A stretch of DNA of 64,000 nucleotides from Lindgomyces ingoldianus (GCF_010093535.1 NW_022985189.1:469926-533925); one strand, 5' to 3'; counted from the stretch's first letter, positions 10,096 through 24,001 are shown. Notes: generated by a model from the sequence alone, not told the origin. A program made the numbers and translations.

Positions 10096-12859
10096 GTATG
10101 TTTATAAAGTGTTATCTTAAGCTTAAAGTAAAGTTTAAACATAAGTATAACTATAAAAAAGCCTTTTATAAGAGTTCTAAAGTAATTTAAAGCTAGTTTA
10201 ACCTTATAAAGAATATTAAAGCTAAGTATAGTATTGTCACGGTATCCTCCCCAGATCCCAGACATAACTGTATTAGACGCGTACTAGAGTATTATTAGTG
10301 CACGTCTAACACAAACATAACACAATACAGACATAAACTTAAGCATAAACTGCTTTAACACTAACTAAACCTAGAATAGGCTTAATTTATACCTAAAGCG
10401 CTTAGACTTCTAAGCTAAGTATTTAATTACTAATTTCTTTTTAAACTTTCTTATTTCTTACATAATATCTTGTACTTACTATAATACCTTATGTAGTAAT
10501 TAAACTAGACCTCTATAAAGCTTTATAACCTTACTTATGCATAATTATAACATTATGTTATATTAAAACTCTAGCTAAGAATAGCCTCTAAATTTAATTT
10601 AATAAGCTTAGTACTTATATAACTCTAAGCTATTAAAGTAAGCTAAGAAGCCTTCTAAAAAGCGCTTACTTTATAAAAAAGCTACTATGTTATAAGCTTT
10701 AAAGCTTTTTAAAAGAACTTTAAAAAATAGCTTTATATTATTAAGTAGTCTATTTCTACTTTAACTTTTATTATAGTAGTAGGAACTAAAAACTTACTAG
10801 CCTTAAAGCTTACTTAAAAGTCTAAAAATAGCTTAACTTTTTTCTGCCTAACACTACTTATAACTTGTAACCTTTCTAATTTAGTAATAAAATCTAACTA
10901 ACACCCTAATCCTTTACTGTTTAATAAAAAATAGAAAGACCTACTTTTCTTTCTACATAAGCTTTAATATAAACTTAAAGGAAACATAAACTAATTTCTT
11001 TTTAAACACTTTTAGTTACTATATGCTTACTTTTAACTTAACTATAATATAACAGCCTTAATTAACTTACTAATAAATAAAAATATTATTAACCTAAATT
11101 AATTTATAGTGTTTTTATAAGTAACTTATAGAGACTTAAATAAAAAGTTAATAGCCCTAAGTTACTTAAACACTTTATAATAAAAAAAAAAGCTTTACTT
11201 TACACTTTACTAAGTTCTACTAACTTATATCTAATATAGGCCTAAATAAAATAAGTCTAATTACAGCCTTATATAACCCCCTCTTAACTAAACTATAACG
11301 CGCTATAGTAGAAGAACCCCTCCTAAACAACCTTAACACATATGCAAACTTAATTGCTACCTATAATAATAACATAAGGTTCCTCTCTATACAAGCCCTA
11401 ATACGCTTCTAAACTAGCGCAGTTATAAATAAAAACTCTAACATAATAAAAATTAATTTAAATTATGCTTTAGTTAGTTCTAGAAAGTGTAAAAATTATT
11501 AAAAAAAAAGTTAATGCTTTAAGTGCAGTAAGCATAGTTATATTTTCTAAAACTACTTTATTCCCTTTCTTTAAGTCTGCGTAAGTAGTGCTGCTAGCAC
11601 TTATTAAAAATTCTTACTATTTTAATCTTATTTTTATAAAGGCTTTAACTTATATTTAAGCTTTAATCTTTTTTACTACTTTTAACATAGCCGCAGCTAT
11701 AGCAGTAGAAGCCTATAAAAAGGCTTGTTCTAGGGCTAAGTTACCCTTTAGGACTAATTTAACACTAGATCTTTACTAACTTATAGGCTAAGTCCTCTAC
11801 TAATAACTAGAAGTACTAAGTTAATATTTTTATATATTTATAATAAAAAACTATATTAGCTCTAATATAAGCTCTTATTAACTTAGAAGTAAATAGCATA
11901 AGTTACATTAATAAAAAACTAGCATGTAAACTAAATCTTTAATTAACACTACTTACCTAAATAATTTACCTAACTAGATTTAATAGAAAATAACTTAAAA
12001 AAAGTTTTATCTTTTATACTATAACTATTATAATTACTTACTAACACTATAAAGAGTAAATTAAGCTCTATATAATAAACATAAGATGTTATAACCTAAT
12101 CCTAGAACAACTATAGCTGTATTAGTATAAGGTTACTTTTAATTACTAAAAGTAAGTCTTAAACTTTAACTCTTTTTAATGCTAAGACATATGCTTATAC
12201 TTACACCTAAATAACACTTAAGTAGCACTTAATATAGAAGGTCTTTAGACCTACTTTTTAATAACTTAAAAAAAAACTACCTAAGTAAGGCTAACAAGCT
12301 AGGCCTTTTACTAAGATAAGCTATGTAAAATAATTTAATAACTACTTAAACTTAAAGAAAAGAAAGCTTTTAAAAAATCTTTACTTACTTAATTTAAATA
12401 TAAACTAGGACTTAAATAGCAGATAGACATCTGCTATATAAGACCTGCCTTATTTATAACTTTAGCTTAATAACTAGATTATAAAATCTACATAGTTATA
12501 ATTTCTAATATAAACTAAGCTTTAGCTCTTTAAAAACACACTAACCTAAGAATAATAGTTCTTTAAAACTACTATAACTTATTATATGTCTTTTTTTAAG
12601 ATAAGTCTAATAAGCTTTTAATATAATGTCTGTATAATTACTAAATAACTTTTAAGCCTAGTAAACAACCTAGTTATAGGCTACTATATAAGATGTTACT
12701 AAATAAATTTAAAGTGCTCTAAAAATACCTTAATAAGAACTTAAAAAAAAGGTTTATTTAAGCTAGCTTCTTACTAGTAGTGTTACTTATACTATTTATA
12801 AAGAAACCTAGAGGTAAGCTTTAATTCTACATTAACTACTAAAGACTAAACACTATTAC

Positions 12860-15800
12860 TATTAAAAACTAATATTTAATTTTTTTTTTATAGAAAACTT
12901 TAAGCTAACTAAGTAAAGCAAAGTATTTTATAAAGTTAAATATTATTACTACCTTTAATAAGCTAAGGATAGTAAAGGGTAATAAGTAGCTAACTATCAC
13001 AATTGTGCACAAGTAAGGTTATAGAGCTTCACAGAGGTCTAGTTTAATTACTACGTAAGGTATTATAGTAGGTATAAGACGTTGTGTAAGGAATAGAAAA
13101 GTTTAAAAGGAAATTAGTAATTAAATACTTAGCTTAGAAGTCTAAGCGCTTTAGGTATAAATTAAGCCTATTTTAGGTTTAGTTAGTGTTAAGGCAGTTT
13201 ATGCTTAAGTTTATGTCTATGTTATGTTATGTTTATGTTAGACATGCACTAATAATACTCTAGTACACATCTAATACAGTTATGTCTAGGATCTAGAGAG
13301 GATACTGTAACAGTACCCCCCCCCCCTTATTAGAAAGGGAATCCTTTACATTAGTAGTTCTAGCATTAGGTTGTCTTTATTAGAGTACAGGTTTAGTTTA
13401 GATAGGTATTAAGCGTAGAATTAGGTTACTATAGAGTTCTCTTATAAGGCTTCTACAGGTTCTTATAACAGTTTATTATATCTAGTCTATTTTATAAAGT
13501 ATTTATAGATATGTTTCTTTTTATTAAACTAGATCTATTTAACGTCTTCTATAACATATTTTAGTTTATTATTTATAATAACAGGTTTAGGTAGCAAGTT
13601 TAGCTGTCTAGGTAGATAGTTAGATTTAGAGGCTACTTAGCGCAGCAACAATACATAGAACACAGGGTGTATCTTTATGCTGTTAGGTAGGATTAATTAG
13701 TAAGTGTGCAATAAAACTATATAGGCTACTATAAAGGGGCTAAGGTTCTTCTAATTAAGTTTTTTTAATTATTAGTTTATTTAGATATTTCTAGCGTTTA
13801 GCTAGACCTTCTTGCTAGCTGCATACATAGGGGCAAGGGTTTAGAATTAGTTTACGTACTCTTATTAAAAAGCTTAAGCCTATGTAAGCTCTTTATAAAC
13901 ATATTTAGATATGTTTTAGATTTTATTAATAAGTTTATTTACATCTATTACTTATACAAATTAATAAGTTAGTTAAGGGGTATTTATAAGTAGTTTAAAT
14001 TCTATTTAGGGGTAGTATTTATAGTTTACTAAGAACAGAGATACTTATGTTAATTTAAATGTTATGTTATTAGCTTTAAACTATGCTGTAGCTAACTATT
14101 TTACCTAGTTATCCTACTAGTAGTTTATATACACTTATAGAACTTATTCTATTACAGCGTTTATGTTCTTAGTCTAGCTGTTAGTCTCTAGGTAAAAAGC
14201 TGTAAATAGATAGGAGATAATTTAGAGCTGTTTATAGAGTTTATCTTAGAAGGCTAAGACAAACTATGTACCTCTGTCTAATATAATTGTGTTAGGCAGG
14301 CTATAGTAAACCTATACATATTAGTAGAATAACTAGGCCATATTAGGGGCAGTTATAGAGGAACATAGTATTAAGTGTTAATACTTAGTTAAGTAATTAA
14401 CAACTACTATAATATTTATGTACTCTTTAGATAGAGGTAGGTTTATAATAAAATTAATTAATATATCTTTCTAAGCTTATTTAGAGATTAGAAGTAGTTT
14501 AAGTAAGCTATTATACTTTTCTTAAGAGGCCTTTACTTTACAGCAAGTATAGCAACATAATACATATTAGCGTATAGTATAGAACATGCGGGGCTAGTAG
14601 TACTCTCTCTATAGTAGGTTAAGAGTCTTTTCTCTGCCTAGGTGTCTTCTAATAGGTAAGTTATATATAATTTAAAGTAGTTTAATTCTTAGTTTGTTAG
14701 AATTAGGGATTATAAGTTAGTTACAGTAATACAGCTTACTATTTTAGTTTTTATAGTTAGCTAGTGTTACCTTCTTTAACTAACTAGCGCTGTTTTAGAG
14801 CAGGTCTAAGGTTTCTTAAATAAATTTATTATTTAAATACTTATTAGTAATAATCTAATTAATTATTTAATTTATTTTATTTAAGTTAAGATCTAAAAAT
14901 AGCTTAAGTTAGAGTAGAGTTTAGTGTTAAGCCTTTTATACTTCTTCTTAAGTAGGGACGTCTTAGGATTGCCTTATAAAGGCATCTAGTTTCCCTCTGT
15001 TTTAACTAGGATAATAAGTAATCTTAAAATTAAAACAGAATAAGTATTTAAACTAATAAGCTTATTAGTAGCTAAGTTGTTTTATAGTTGTAAAGTACTG
15101 TAAGTTCTTATAGTTAGATAGGACCTATATTAGATGCGCTGCACCTTCTAGTTTAAGTTGCTATTATTTAAAGCAGTGTACTATAGTAAGTAATTTTTTA
15201 TTATAGATCTTATAATTACCTTCTATAAGACTTATTCTTTTTAAGAAGTATGTAATAGGCTTAATAGTCCTATTTAGCTTAGTCTAGAAAAGAACTCCTG
15301 CTACTACATAGTCTAAGGCATTAGCTTCTATAAGTATTAGTAGTTTAGAGTTAAAGTAGTAGAGTATTAGAGCTTTAGTAAAGGCTTTTTTTAGCTAGTT
15401 AAAAAACTATTAGTAATTTAAGTTAAAGTTAAATTAAACCTCTTTCTTAGTAAGTGTAATTATAGGGCTTACTAGCTGCAAAAAGTTATTAATAAATTAT
15501 TAGTAGAAGTTAGCAAATCTTATAAAGGCTTAAACATCTTTTATGTCCTTTAAGTATTGCTAATCTAGCACAGTCTAAACTTTAATAGAGTCTATTTAGA
15601 TGCTATCTATAAAGATTACATATCCTAAATACATAACCTTTAATTAGTAGAACTTACATTTGTCTACATTAAGTTATAGACCTACTTCTTCTATAGCCTT
15701 TAGCACTAGGCGTACATGCTGTTTATGCTCTAAAAGGCTATTACTATAGATTAGAATATTGTTAATATACACAGTGCAGAACACGTCTAGGTAGAGTTAG

Positions 15801-18800
15801 AGTAAGTTATTTACAAAATGTTAAAAAGTACTAAGCGCGTTAGCTAAGCTAAAGGGCATTACTAAGTACTTAAATAGTCTATATTAGGTCTAAAATGCTG
15901 TTAGCTACTTATTACCCTTTACTATCTTTAGCTTGTTAAAGGCAGTAATAATATCTAACTTTATAAAATACTTTGCTTTACTTAGTTAGCTTAGAGTTTT
16001 CTGTAAAAAAAAAATTAAGTATTAGTTTTTAATAGTAATAGTGTTTAGTCCTTAGTAGTTAACATAAAATTAAAGCCTACTTCTAAGTTTTTTTATAAAT
16101 AGTATAGGTAACGCTACTAGTAAAAAGCTAGCTTAAATAAACTCTTTTTCTAGGTTCTTATTAAGGTATTTTTAGAGCACTTTTAATTTATTTAGCAACA
16201 TCTTATACAGTGGCCTATAACTAGGTTATTTACTAGGCTTAAGAGTTATCTAGTAATTATACAAATGTTATATTAAAAGCTTATTAGACTTATCTTAAAA
16301 AAAGACATGTAATAAGTTATAGTAGTCTTAAGAGACTATTATCTTTAAGTTAGTGTGTTTTTAGGGAGCTAAAGCTTAGTCTATATTAGAAATTATAACT
16401 GCGTAGATTTTATAATCTAGTCATTAAGCTAGGGTTATAAACAGGGCAGGTCCTATGTAGTAGATGTCTATCTGCTGTTTAAGTCCTAGTTTATGTCTAA
16501 ATTAAGTAGGTAAAAGTTTCTTAAAGGCTTTCTCTTCTTTAGGTTTAAGTAGTTGTTAAATTATTTTATGTAGCCTATTTTAGTAAAAGGCCTAGCTTGT
16601 TAGCCTTACTTAAGTAGTTTTTTTCTAGGTTATTAAAAAGTAGGTCTAGAGACCTTCTATATTAAGTGCTATTTAAGTATTGTTTAGGTGTAAGTGTAAG
16701 CATACATTTTAGCATTAGAAAAAGTTAAAGTTTAGAACTTACTCTTAGTAATTAAAGGCAACCTTATGCTAATACAGCTATAGTTATTCTAGGATTAAGT
16801 TATAACATCCTATGTTTATTACATAGAGCTTAATCTGCTCTTTATAGTGTTAGTAGGTAATTATAATAGTTATAGTATAAAAGATAGAACTTTTTTTAAG
16901 TTGTTTTCTATTAAATCTAGTTAAGTAAATTATTTAGGTAAGCAGTGTTAATTAGAGATTTAGTTTACACGCTAGTTTTTTATTAATATAACTTATGCTG
17001 TTTACTTCTAAGTTAATAAGAGCTTATATTAAAGCTAATACAGTTTCTTATTATAAACATATAAAAATATTAACTTAGTACTTTTAGTTATTAGTAGGGG
17101 ACTTAGCCTATAGGTTAGCAAAGATTTAGTGTTAAATTAGTCCTAAAAGGCAACTTAGCCCTAGGACAAGCCTTTTTACAGGCTTCTACTGCTATAGCTG
17201 CGGCTACATTAAGAGTAGTAAAAGGGATTAAGGCTTAAATATAAGTTAAAGCCTTTATAAAAATAAAATTAAAATAGTAAAAATCTTTAATAAGTGCTAG
17301 CAGCGCTACTTGCGTAGACTTAAGAAAAAAAAATAAAGTAGTTTTAAAAAATATAACTATGCTTACTGCACTTAAAGTATTAACTTTTTTTTTTATAATC
17401 TTTACACTTTCTAGAACTAACTAGAGTATAATTTAAATTAATTTTTATTACATTAAAGTCCTTATTTGCAACTGCGCTAGTTTAAGGGTGTATTAGAGCT
17501 TATATAGAGAGGAACCTTATGTTATTATTATAGGTAGCAATTAGGTTTACATACACATTAAGGTTATTTAAAAGGGGTTCTTCTACTATAGCACATTACA
17601 GTTTAGTTAAGAAGGAGTTATATAAAGCTGTAATTAAACCTATCTTATTTAGGCCTATATTAGATGCAAGTTAGCAGAACTTAGTAAAGTGTAAAGTAAA
17701 GCTTTTTTTTTTTATTATAAGGTGTTTAGGCAACTTAGAGCTGTTAACTTTTTATTTAAGTTTTTATAAGTTACTTATAAAAACACTATAAATTAATCTA
17801 AGTTAATAATATTTTTATCTATTAGTAAGTTAATTAACGCTGTTATGTTATAGTTAAGTTAAAAGTAGGCATATAGTAACTAAAAGTGTTTAGAGGGGAA
17901 TTAGTCTATGTTTTTTTTAAGTTTATATTAGAGCTTATGTAGGAAGGAAGGTAGGTCTTTCTGTTTTCTATTAAATAGCAGGGGATTAGGGAGTTAGTTA
18001 GATTTTATTACTAAGTTAAAAAGGTTATAGGTTGTAGGTAGTGTTAGGTAGAAAAGAGTTAAGCTATCTCTAGACTTTTAGGTAGGCTTTAAGGCTAGTA
18101 AGTTCTTAGTTCCTACTACTATAACAGAAGTTAAGGCAGAAATAGACTACTTAATAACATAAAGCTGTTCTTTAAAGTCCTTTTAAAAAGCTTTAAAGCT
18201 TACAACATAGTAGCTTTTTTATAAAGTAAGCGCTTTTTAAAAGGCTTCTTAGCTTACTTTAATAGCTTAAAGTTATGTAAGTACTAAGCTTATTAGATTA
18301 AATTTAGAGGCTATTCTTAGCTAAGGTTTTAACACAACATAATGTTATAATTATGCATAAGTAAGGTTATAGAGCTTTATAGAGGTCTAGTTTAATTACT
18401 ACATAAGGTATTATAGTAGGTATAAGACATTATGTAAGGAATAGAAAAGTTTAAAAAGAAATTAGTAATTAAATACTTAGCTTAAAAGTCTAAGCGCTTT
18501 AAGTATAAATTAAGCCTGTTTTAGGTTTAGTTAGTGTTAAAGCAGTTTATGCTTAAGTTTATGTCTGTGTTGTGTTATGTTTATGTTAGACGTGCACTAA
18601 TAATACTCTAGTACGCGTCTAATACAGTTATGTCTAGGATCTAGAGAGGATACTATGACACTAACAGTGTTTTAGACCTAATATAAACTATTTAAGTACC
18701 TAGTAATGCCCTTTAGCTTAGCTAACGCGCCTAGTACTTTTTAACATTTTGTAAACAACTTACTCTAACTCTACCTAAACATGTTCTGCACTATGTATAT

Positions 18801-21115
18801 TAATAATATTCTAATCTATAGTAATAGCCTTTTAGAGCACAAACAGCATGTACGCCTAGTGCTAAAGGCTATAGAAGAAGCAGGTCTGTAACTTAACATA
18901 GATAAATGTAAGTTCTACTAATTAAAGGTTACATATTTAGAATATGTAATTTTTATAAATAGCATCTAAATAGACCCTATTAAAGTTTAGACTATGCTAG
19001 ATTAGTAATACCTAAAGAACATAAAAGACATTTAAGCTTTTATAAAATTTACTAACTTTTACTAATAATTTATTAATAACTTTTTATAGTAAGTAAGCTC
19101 TATAATTACACTTACTAAAAAAAAAATTTAATTTAACTTTAACCTAAATTACTAATAGTTTTTTAACTAGCTAAAAAAAGCTTTTACTAAAGCTTTAATA
19201 CTTTACTACTTTAACTTTAAACTACTAATACTTATAGAAGCTAATGCCTTAGACTATGTAGTAGTAGGAGTTCTCTTCTAGACTAAGCTAGATAGGACTA
19301 TTAAGCCTATTACATACTTCTTAAAAAGAATAAGTCTTGTAGAAAGTAATTATAAGATCTATAATAAAAAATTACTTACTATAGTACACTACTTTAAATA
19401 ATAGCAACCTAAACTAGAAAGTGCAGCGCATCTAATATAAGTTCTATTTAACTATAAAAACTTATAGTACTTTACAACTATAAAATAACTTAGCTACTAA
19501 TAAGCTTGTTAGTTTAAATATCTGTTCTATTTTAATTTTAAGATTACTTATTATTCTAGTTAAAATAAAAGAAAACTAGATGCCTTTATAAGGCAATCCT
19601 AAAACATCTTTACTTAAAAAAAAGTGTAAAAAGCTTAACACTAAACTTTACTTTAACCTAAGCTATTTTTAGACCTTAACTTAAATAAAATAAATTAGAT
19701 AATTAATTAAATTATTACTAATAAGTATTTAAATAATAAATTTATCTAAAAAACTTTAGACTTACTTTAAAATAGCACTAGTTAGTTAAAGAAGGTAACA
19801 CTAGCTAACTATAAAAACTAAAATAGTAAGCTGTATTACTATAACTAACTTATAATTTTTAATTTTAATAAACTAAGAATTAAACTACTTTAAATTATAC
19901 ATAACTTGCCTATTAGAGAACACCTAGGCAGAGAAAAGACTCTTAACCTACTACAGAGAGAGTACTACTAGCCCTGCATGTTCTATACTGTACGCTAATA
20001 CGTATTATGTTGCTATACTTACTATAAAGTAAAGGCCTTTTAAAAAAGGTATAATAGCCTACTTAAACTACTCTTAATCTCTAAATAAGCTTAAAAAGAC
20101 ATATTAATTAATTTTATTATAAACTTACCTTTATCTAAAGGGTATATAAATATTATAGTAGTTATTAATTACTTAACTAAGTATTAACACTTAATACTAT
20201 GTTTCTTTATAACTGCTTCTAATATAGCCTAGTTATTCTACTAATACATATAAGTTTACTATAGCCTGCCTAATATAATTATATTAGATAGAGGTACACA
20301 GTTTGTCTTAGCCTTCTAGGATAAACTTTATAAACAGCTCTAAATTATCCTCTATTTATCTATAGCTTTTTACCTAGAGACTAACAGCTAGACTAAGAAT
20401 GTAAACACTATAATAAAATAAGTTTTATAAGTGTACATAAACTACTAGTAAGATAACTAGGTAAAATAGTTAGCTACAGCATAGTTTAAAGCTAATAACA
20501 TAACATTTAAATTAACATAAGTATCTTTATTTTTAGCAAACTATAGATACTACCTTTAAATAAAATTTAAACTACTTTTAAATACCTTCTAACTAACTTA
20601 TTAATCTATATAAGTAATAAATGTAAATAGACTTATTAATAAAATCTAAAATATATCTAAATATGTTTATAAAAAGCTTACATAAGCTTAAGCTTTTTAA
20701 TAAGAGTATGTAAACTAATTCTAAACTTCTACCCCTGTGTATGCAGCTAGCAAAAAGGTCTAGCTAGACACTAGAAATATCTAAATAAACTAATAATTAA
20801 AGAAACTTAATTAAAAAAACCTTAGCCTTTTTATAGTAGCCTATATAGTCTTATTACACACTTACTAATTAATCCTACCTAATAGCATAAAAATACACCC
20901 TGTGTTCTACGTATTATTGCTGCGCTAAGTAGCTTTTAAATCTAACTATCTACCTAAACAGCTAAACCTGCTACCTAAACTTATTATTATAAATAATAAA
21001 CTAGAATATGTTATAAAAGACATTAAATAGATCTAGTTTAATAAAAAAAAATGTATTTATAAATACTTTATAAAATAGACTAGATACAACAAACTATTAT
21101 AAGAACCTATAAAAG
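12860..21115 (+). pseudogene. RIP-inactivated pol of G1a (RT, RNase H, integrase, chromodomain), split by a nested element
   Basis: The RT begins before the nested insert (LSKAKYF-like motif near 12910, then F-K-L-N-I-I-T-T-F-N-K) and resumes after it at 18666 with FKYLVMPFSLANAPSTFQ. The catalytic YIDD box reads YINN near 18795-18810. Next come RNase H-like sequence (about 19200-19400), the integrase zinc-binding HHCC region (HLGREKTL..., about 19915-20010), the integrase core (LTKY...HLILC, about 20115-20420) and a chromodomain-like end (about 20990-21110). Many in-frame TAG/TAA codons make it non-functional. Domain identities come from family motifs that survive RIP. Confidence 0.75.
12995..18660 (-). 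mobile_element. Ty3/Gypsy chromovirus G1, copy b (5666 bp, nested in copy a, TSD CTAAC)
   Basis: Inverted copy of the same element. LTRs are 12995-13312 and 18343-18660, 318 bp each. CTAAC is duplicated at 12990-12994 and 18661-18665. The C-run at about 13317-13326 is the polypurine tract read on the other strand. It inserted in the RT region of copy a. Its own pol is RIP-mutated, including the YIDD to YINN change visible in reverse complement near 15755-15770. Confidence 0.88.
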
Positions 21116-21716
21116 CCTTATAAGAGAACTCTATAGTAACTTAATTTTATGCCTAATACCTATCTAAACTAAACCTGTACCCTAACAAAGACAACCTAAT
21201 GCTAGAACTACTAATATAAAGGATTCCCTTTTTAATAAAGAGGGGGGTACTGTTATAGTATCCTCCCTAGATCCTAGACATAACTGTATTAGACATGTAC
21301 TAGAGTATTATTAGTGCACATCTAACATAAATATAACATAATATAAATATAAACTTAAGCATAAACTGCCTTAACACTAACTAAACCTAAAATAGGCTTA
21401 ATTTATACTTAAAGTGCTTAGACTTTTAAGCTAAGTATTTAATTACTAATTTTCTTTTAAACCTTTCTGTTTCTTACACAACGTCTTGTACCTACTATAA
21501 TACCTTACGTAGTAATTAAACTAGACCTCTGTGAAGCTCTATAACCTTACTCGTGCACAATCGTGACAAGTATCTAGAATTATAACATGTACAACTTTAG
21601 TAAGACAGGCTTTATAATAGGCTAAACATTTATTAACTATACTTGCGCTTAAAACTTTACTTTTAGCTTTAAATAATGCTTTATAAACATACTAGGCTAG
21701 TTTATGCTAATGTAGC

Positions 21717-23141
21717 TGTAACAATCCTCATGAATTGTTCCATCTCGAGTCGCCCGGAACCTCCGGAAGGCCCTCGTATCAGCCCCGACCTCGACCTGGC
21801 CCCAACTCTGCCCTGCCCCCTGCTGTACCCCTATTCCCTTATGTATTTAGTTGCACCTTGCCCCTGTAGCTAGCTTAGTAGTTTTCTAATATCCTTTTAT
21901 ATAAGGCCTATAGGTGTTAATAGCATTCTTAGGTTCTAAGTCCCCACGCACTTCTATATGCCTCTAAGTAAATTCTTACTGCATTTAGACCTATTATCTT
22001 GCCTGTGCTGTTATATTATATTAGAAAACTTACTTTTGCTAGTAACAGCCTTATTAATAATATTACATTAATTATTTGTTTAACTATGTTTAACTCTAAG
22101 AAGCGTCTAATTTAGTTTAAGTTATAATCCTTACACACTATTATATTAAACTATTTAGTTTATAGACTAGATCTTATTAACCTCTAGTTAACTAAAGCCT
22201 TTAGGTTTAAAACTTCCTATCCTCTATAATTAGAATTACCTTTAAAAAAGTTGTAAAGAATGCGCTAAGGTAGAAACTTAGAGACTACTAATAACTTATT
22301 AGAATTAGAGACAACTACTAATGCCTAACTCTTAACTACTAACTACTACCTTGTTAACAGCTAAACCTGCGTCTGCAGAACCTAAAGCTAGACCCACCTA
22401 ATTTAGAGTTAACTTCTAGCAGTATATTAATGCTTAATTATAAGCACAGCTTAAGCAGCTAATCTACTAAAACACTGCTAAGCAACTACTAAATTACCCC
22501 TAATAATGCCTTAAATTACCTCTGCTACCCTAATAGCAAAAGACCTTTAAGGCACCCCTAATAACACTTAAATGTCACTACACTAAACGCACGTCTAAGA
22601 TTAATAACTGCACAAATAGTAAAGAACAATTAGCTAGACATCTATACAGATTAATATTAGAGTAGGCGCGCACGCATGGCGTTTTAGTTTAGAGGACACT
22701 GCTAGCAGTGCAAAGGAATACTTAGCAAGAACACCTAGCTAAATTAGACTAGTTTTAGTTTAAGAAGGCAGAGGACATAACAGCAATACTTTATACTATA
22801 ATTACTACTAATAGGGACTATTAGTCTACAGAGGGGGGGTAGTGTAATAGTTTTTATAAATTGTTCTATCTTAAGTTGCCTAGAACCTCTAGAAGGCCCT
22901 TGTATTAGCCCTAACCTTAACCTGGCCCTAACTCTGCCCTGCCCTCTGCTGTACCTCTATTCCCTTATATATTTAGTTGCACCTTACTTCTGTAGCTAGC
23001 TTAGTAGTTTTCTAATATCCTTTTATACAAGGCCTATAGGTGTCAATGGCATTCCCAGGTTCTGAGTCCCCACGCACTCCCATATGCCTCTGAGTGGATT
23101 CCCACCGCATTCGGACCCATTGTCTTGCCTGTGCCGTTACA
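21717..23141 (+). mobile_element. L2 non-autonomous LTR retrotransposon, complete (1425 bp, TSD GTAGC)
   Basis: LTRs of 299 bp at 21717-22015 and 22843-23141 start TGTAAC/TGTAAT and end GTTACA or its RIPed form GTTATA. GTAGC is duplicated at 21712-21716 and 23142-23146. A polypurine tract GAGGGGGGGTAG lies at 22831-22842. The 827-bp interior shows no RT, integrase or long ghost frame, so an autonomous partner elsewhere is inferred. RIP damage is uneven: the outer part of each LTR is clean and the inner part plus the interior are mutated. It sits in element A copy 2. Confidence 0.87.
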
Positions 23142-24001
23142 GTAGCCTAGATTACACTTAGCGCGCAAAGAATTAGCTATAAATGCTATAAATGCTATCT
23201 AAAGGGAAAATTCTTATAAATATAGCTTAAGTATATTCTTAACAATTACCTACTCTTTATTATTACCTAGCCTTTGTAAGTTAGCTATAGAATTAGCTTA
23301 TAAAAGTTATTTAACACTTTAGTTATTTATTATTTTTTAAGAGACTTTATACATAGCTGTAGCATATTTCTTTAAGAGTTTTATATTTTGTTTAAAAGCG
23401 TAAAGCGTAAGCTGTATCTAACATTCTTTTAGCGTGTTTAAGTAGTGTTGTTAGGAATCTATTAGTGTAGGAAGGGTAGTTTAGTAGGGTCTTAGTAAAA
23501 GTAAGCAACTCAGGTGTGTGAGCAACTCGTCTATGAAGTACGTTATAGGCCTTGTACAAAAGGATATCAGAAAACTACCGGGCTAGCTACAGGGAAGTGC
23601 GACTAAATACTTGGGGGAATAGGGGTAACAGCAGGGGGCAGGACAGGGTCGGGGGCAGGACAGGGTCGGGGTCGGGGCCGATACGAGGACCTTCCGGATA
23701 GGTTCTGGGCCACTCGAGATCGAACGATTCATGAGAATCGTTACAATGCATGGCTCTCGCGATAGTCGCATGCATGTTACGATAAGTCTCATGTTGCCAA
23801 GACTTACCCCTTTTCCTGCACATATATAGACCTCTAGGTTCATACCTCTAGCAATCAATCTAGTTCCTCATGCCTCTGATGCTCCTCCTAGCTTCACATA
23901 CTGTTATTGCAGATCTCTTAACTGTATTGCTAGCACAACTGCTAGCACAACCGCTAGCACAATTGCTAGTTCCGCTTCTTCAACTGCGGCTTAACTGTAA
24001 T

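Larger units (their letters stand above)
10235..21568 (+). mobile_element. Ty3/Gypsy chromovirus G1, copy a (5.66 kb excluding nested insert, TSD AGTAT)
   Basis: LTRs of 318 bp at 10235-10552 and 21251-21568 begin TGTCACGGTATCC (3' copy TGTTATAGTATCC) and end in AATCGTGACA-type sequence. AGTAT flanks both ends (10230-10234, 21569-21573). A polypurine tract AGAGGGGGGTAC precedes the 3' LTR. Ghost reading frames show a gag CCHC knuckle near 11515-11570, then reverse transcriptase, RNase H, integrase and a chromodomain, in Ty3/Gypsy order. Stops throughout are TAA or TAG, as expected from RIP of CAG, CAA and TGG. It is inserted in element A copy 2 and is itself split by copy b at 12995-18660. 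Confidence 0.85.
9244..23543 (-). mobile_element. Element A copy 2 (TA-flanked fold-back element, ~1.1 kb excluding nested inserts)
   Basis: Begins ACGTACTTTATAGGCAAG after TA (9242-9243) and ends ...GAAGTACGT before TA (23544-23545). Removing the nested inserts leaves 9244-9671, 10101-10234, 21574-21716 and 23147-23543, about 1.10 kb. That agrees with copy 3. The left and right arms are inverted repeats of each other over several hundred bp. TA duplication and the ACGTAC ends fit a Tc1/mariner-type non-autonomous element. No transposase remains or can be inferred in it. Confidence 0.75.
9138..23745 (-). mobile_element. Solo-type L2 LTR, split by a 14-kb transposon nest
   Basis: The two halves of one inverted L2 LTR lie at 9138-9243 and 23546-23745, about 306 bp in total against 299-330 bp for the other L2 LTRs. 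The left half reads TGTAACAGCACAGGCAAG, matching the reverse complement of the L2 3' end. The right half ends GAATCGTTACA, matching the L2 start. The break is at a TA within the LTR, where element A inserted. The flanks (CTAGT and ATGCA) do not form a duplication, so the LTR may be a recombination product. The right half is nearly free of RIP changes while the left half carries many. Confidence 0.8.

Noticed and set aside
13311..13330. Long C-run
   Set aside because: It is the polypurine tract of inverted G1 copy b (also seen next to 29024), not an independent feature.
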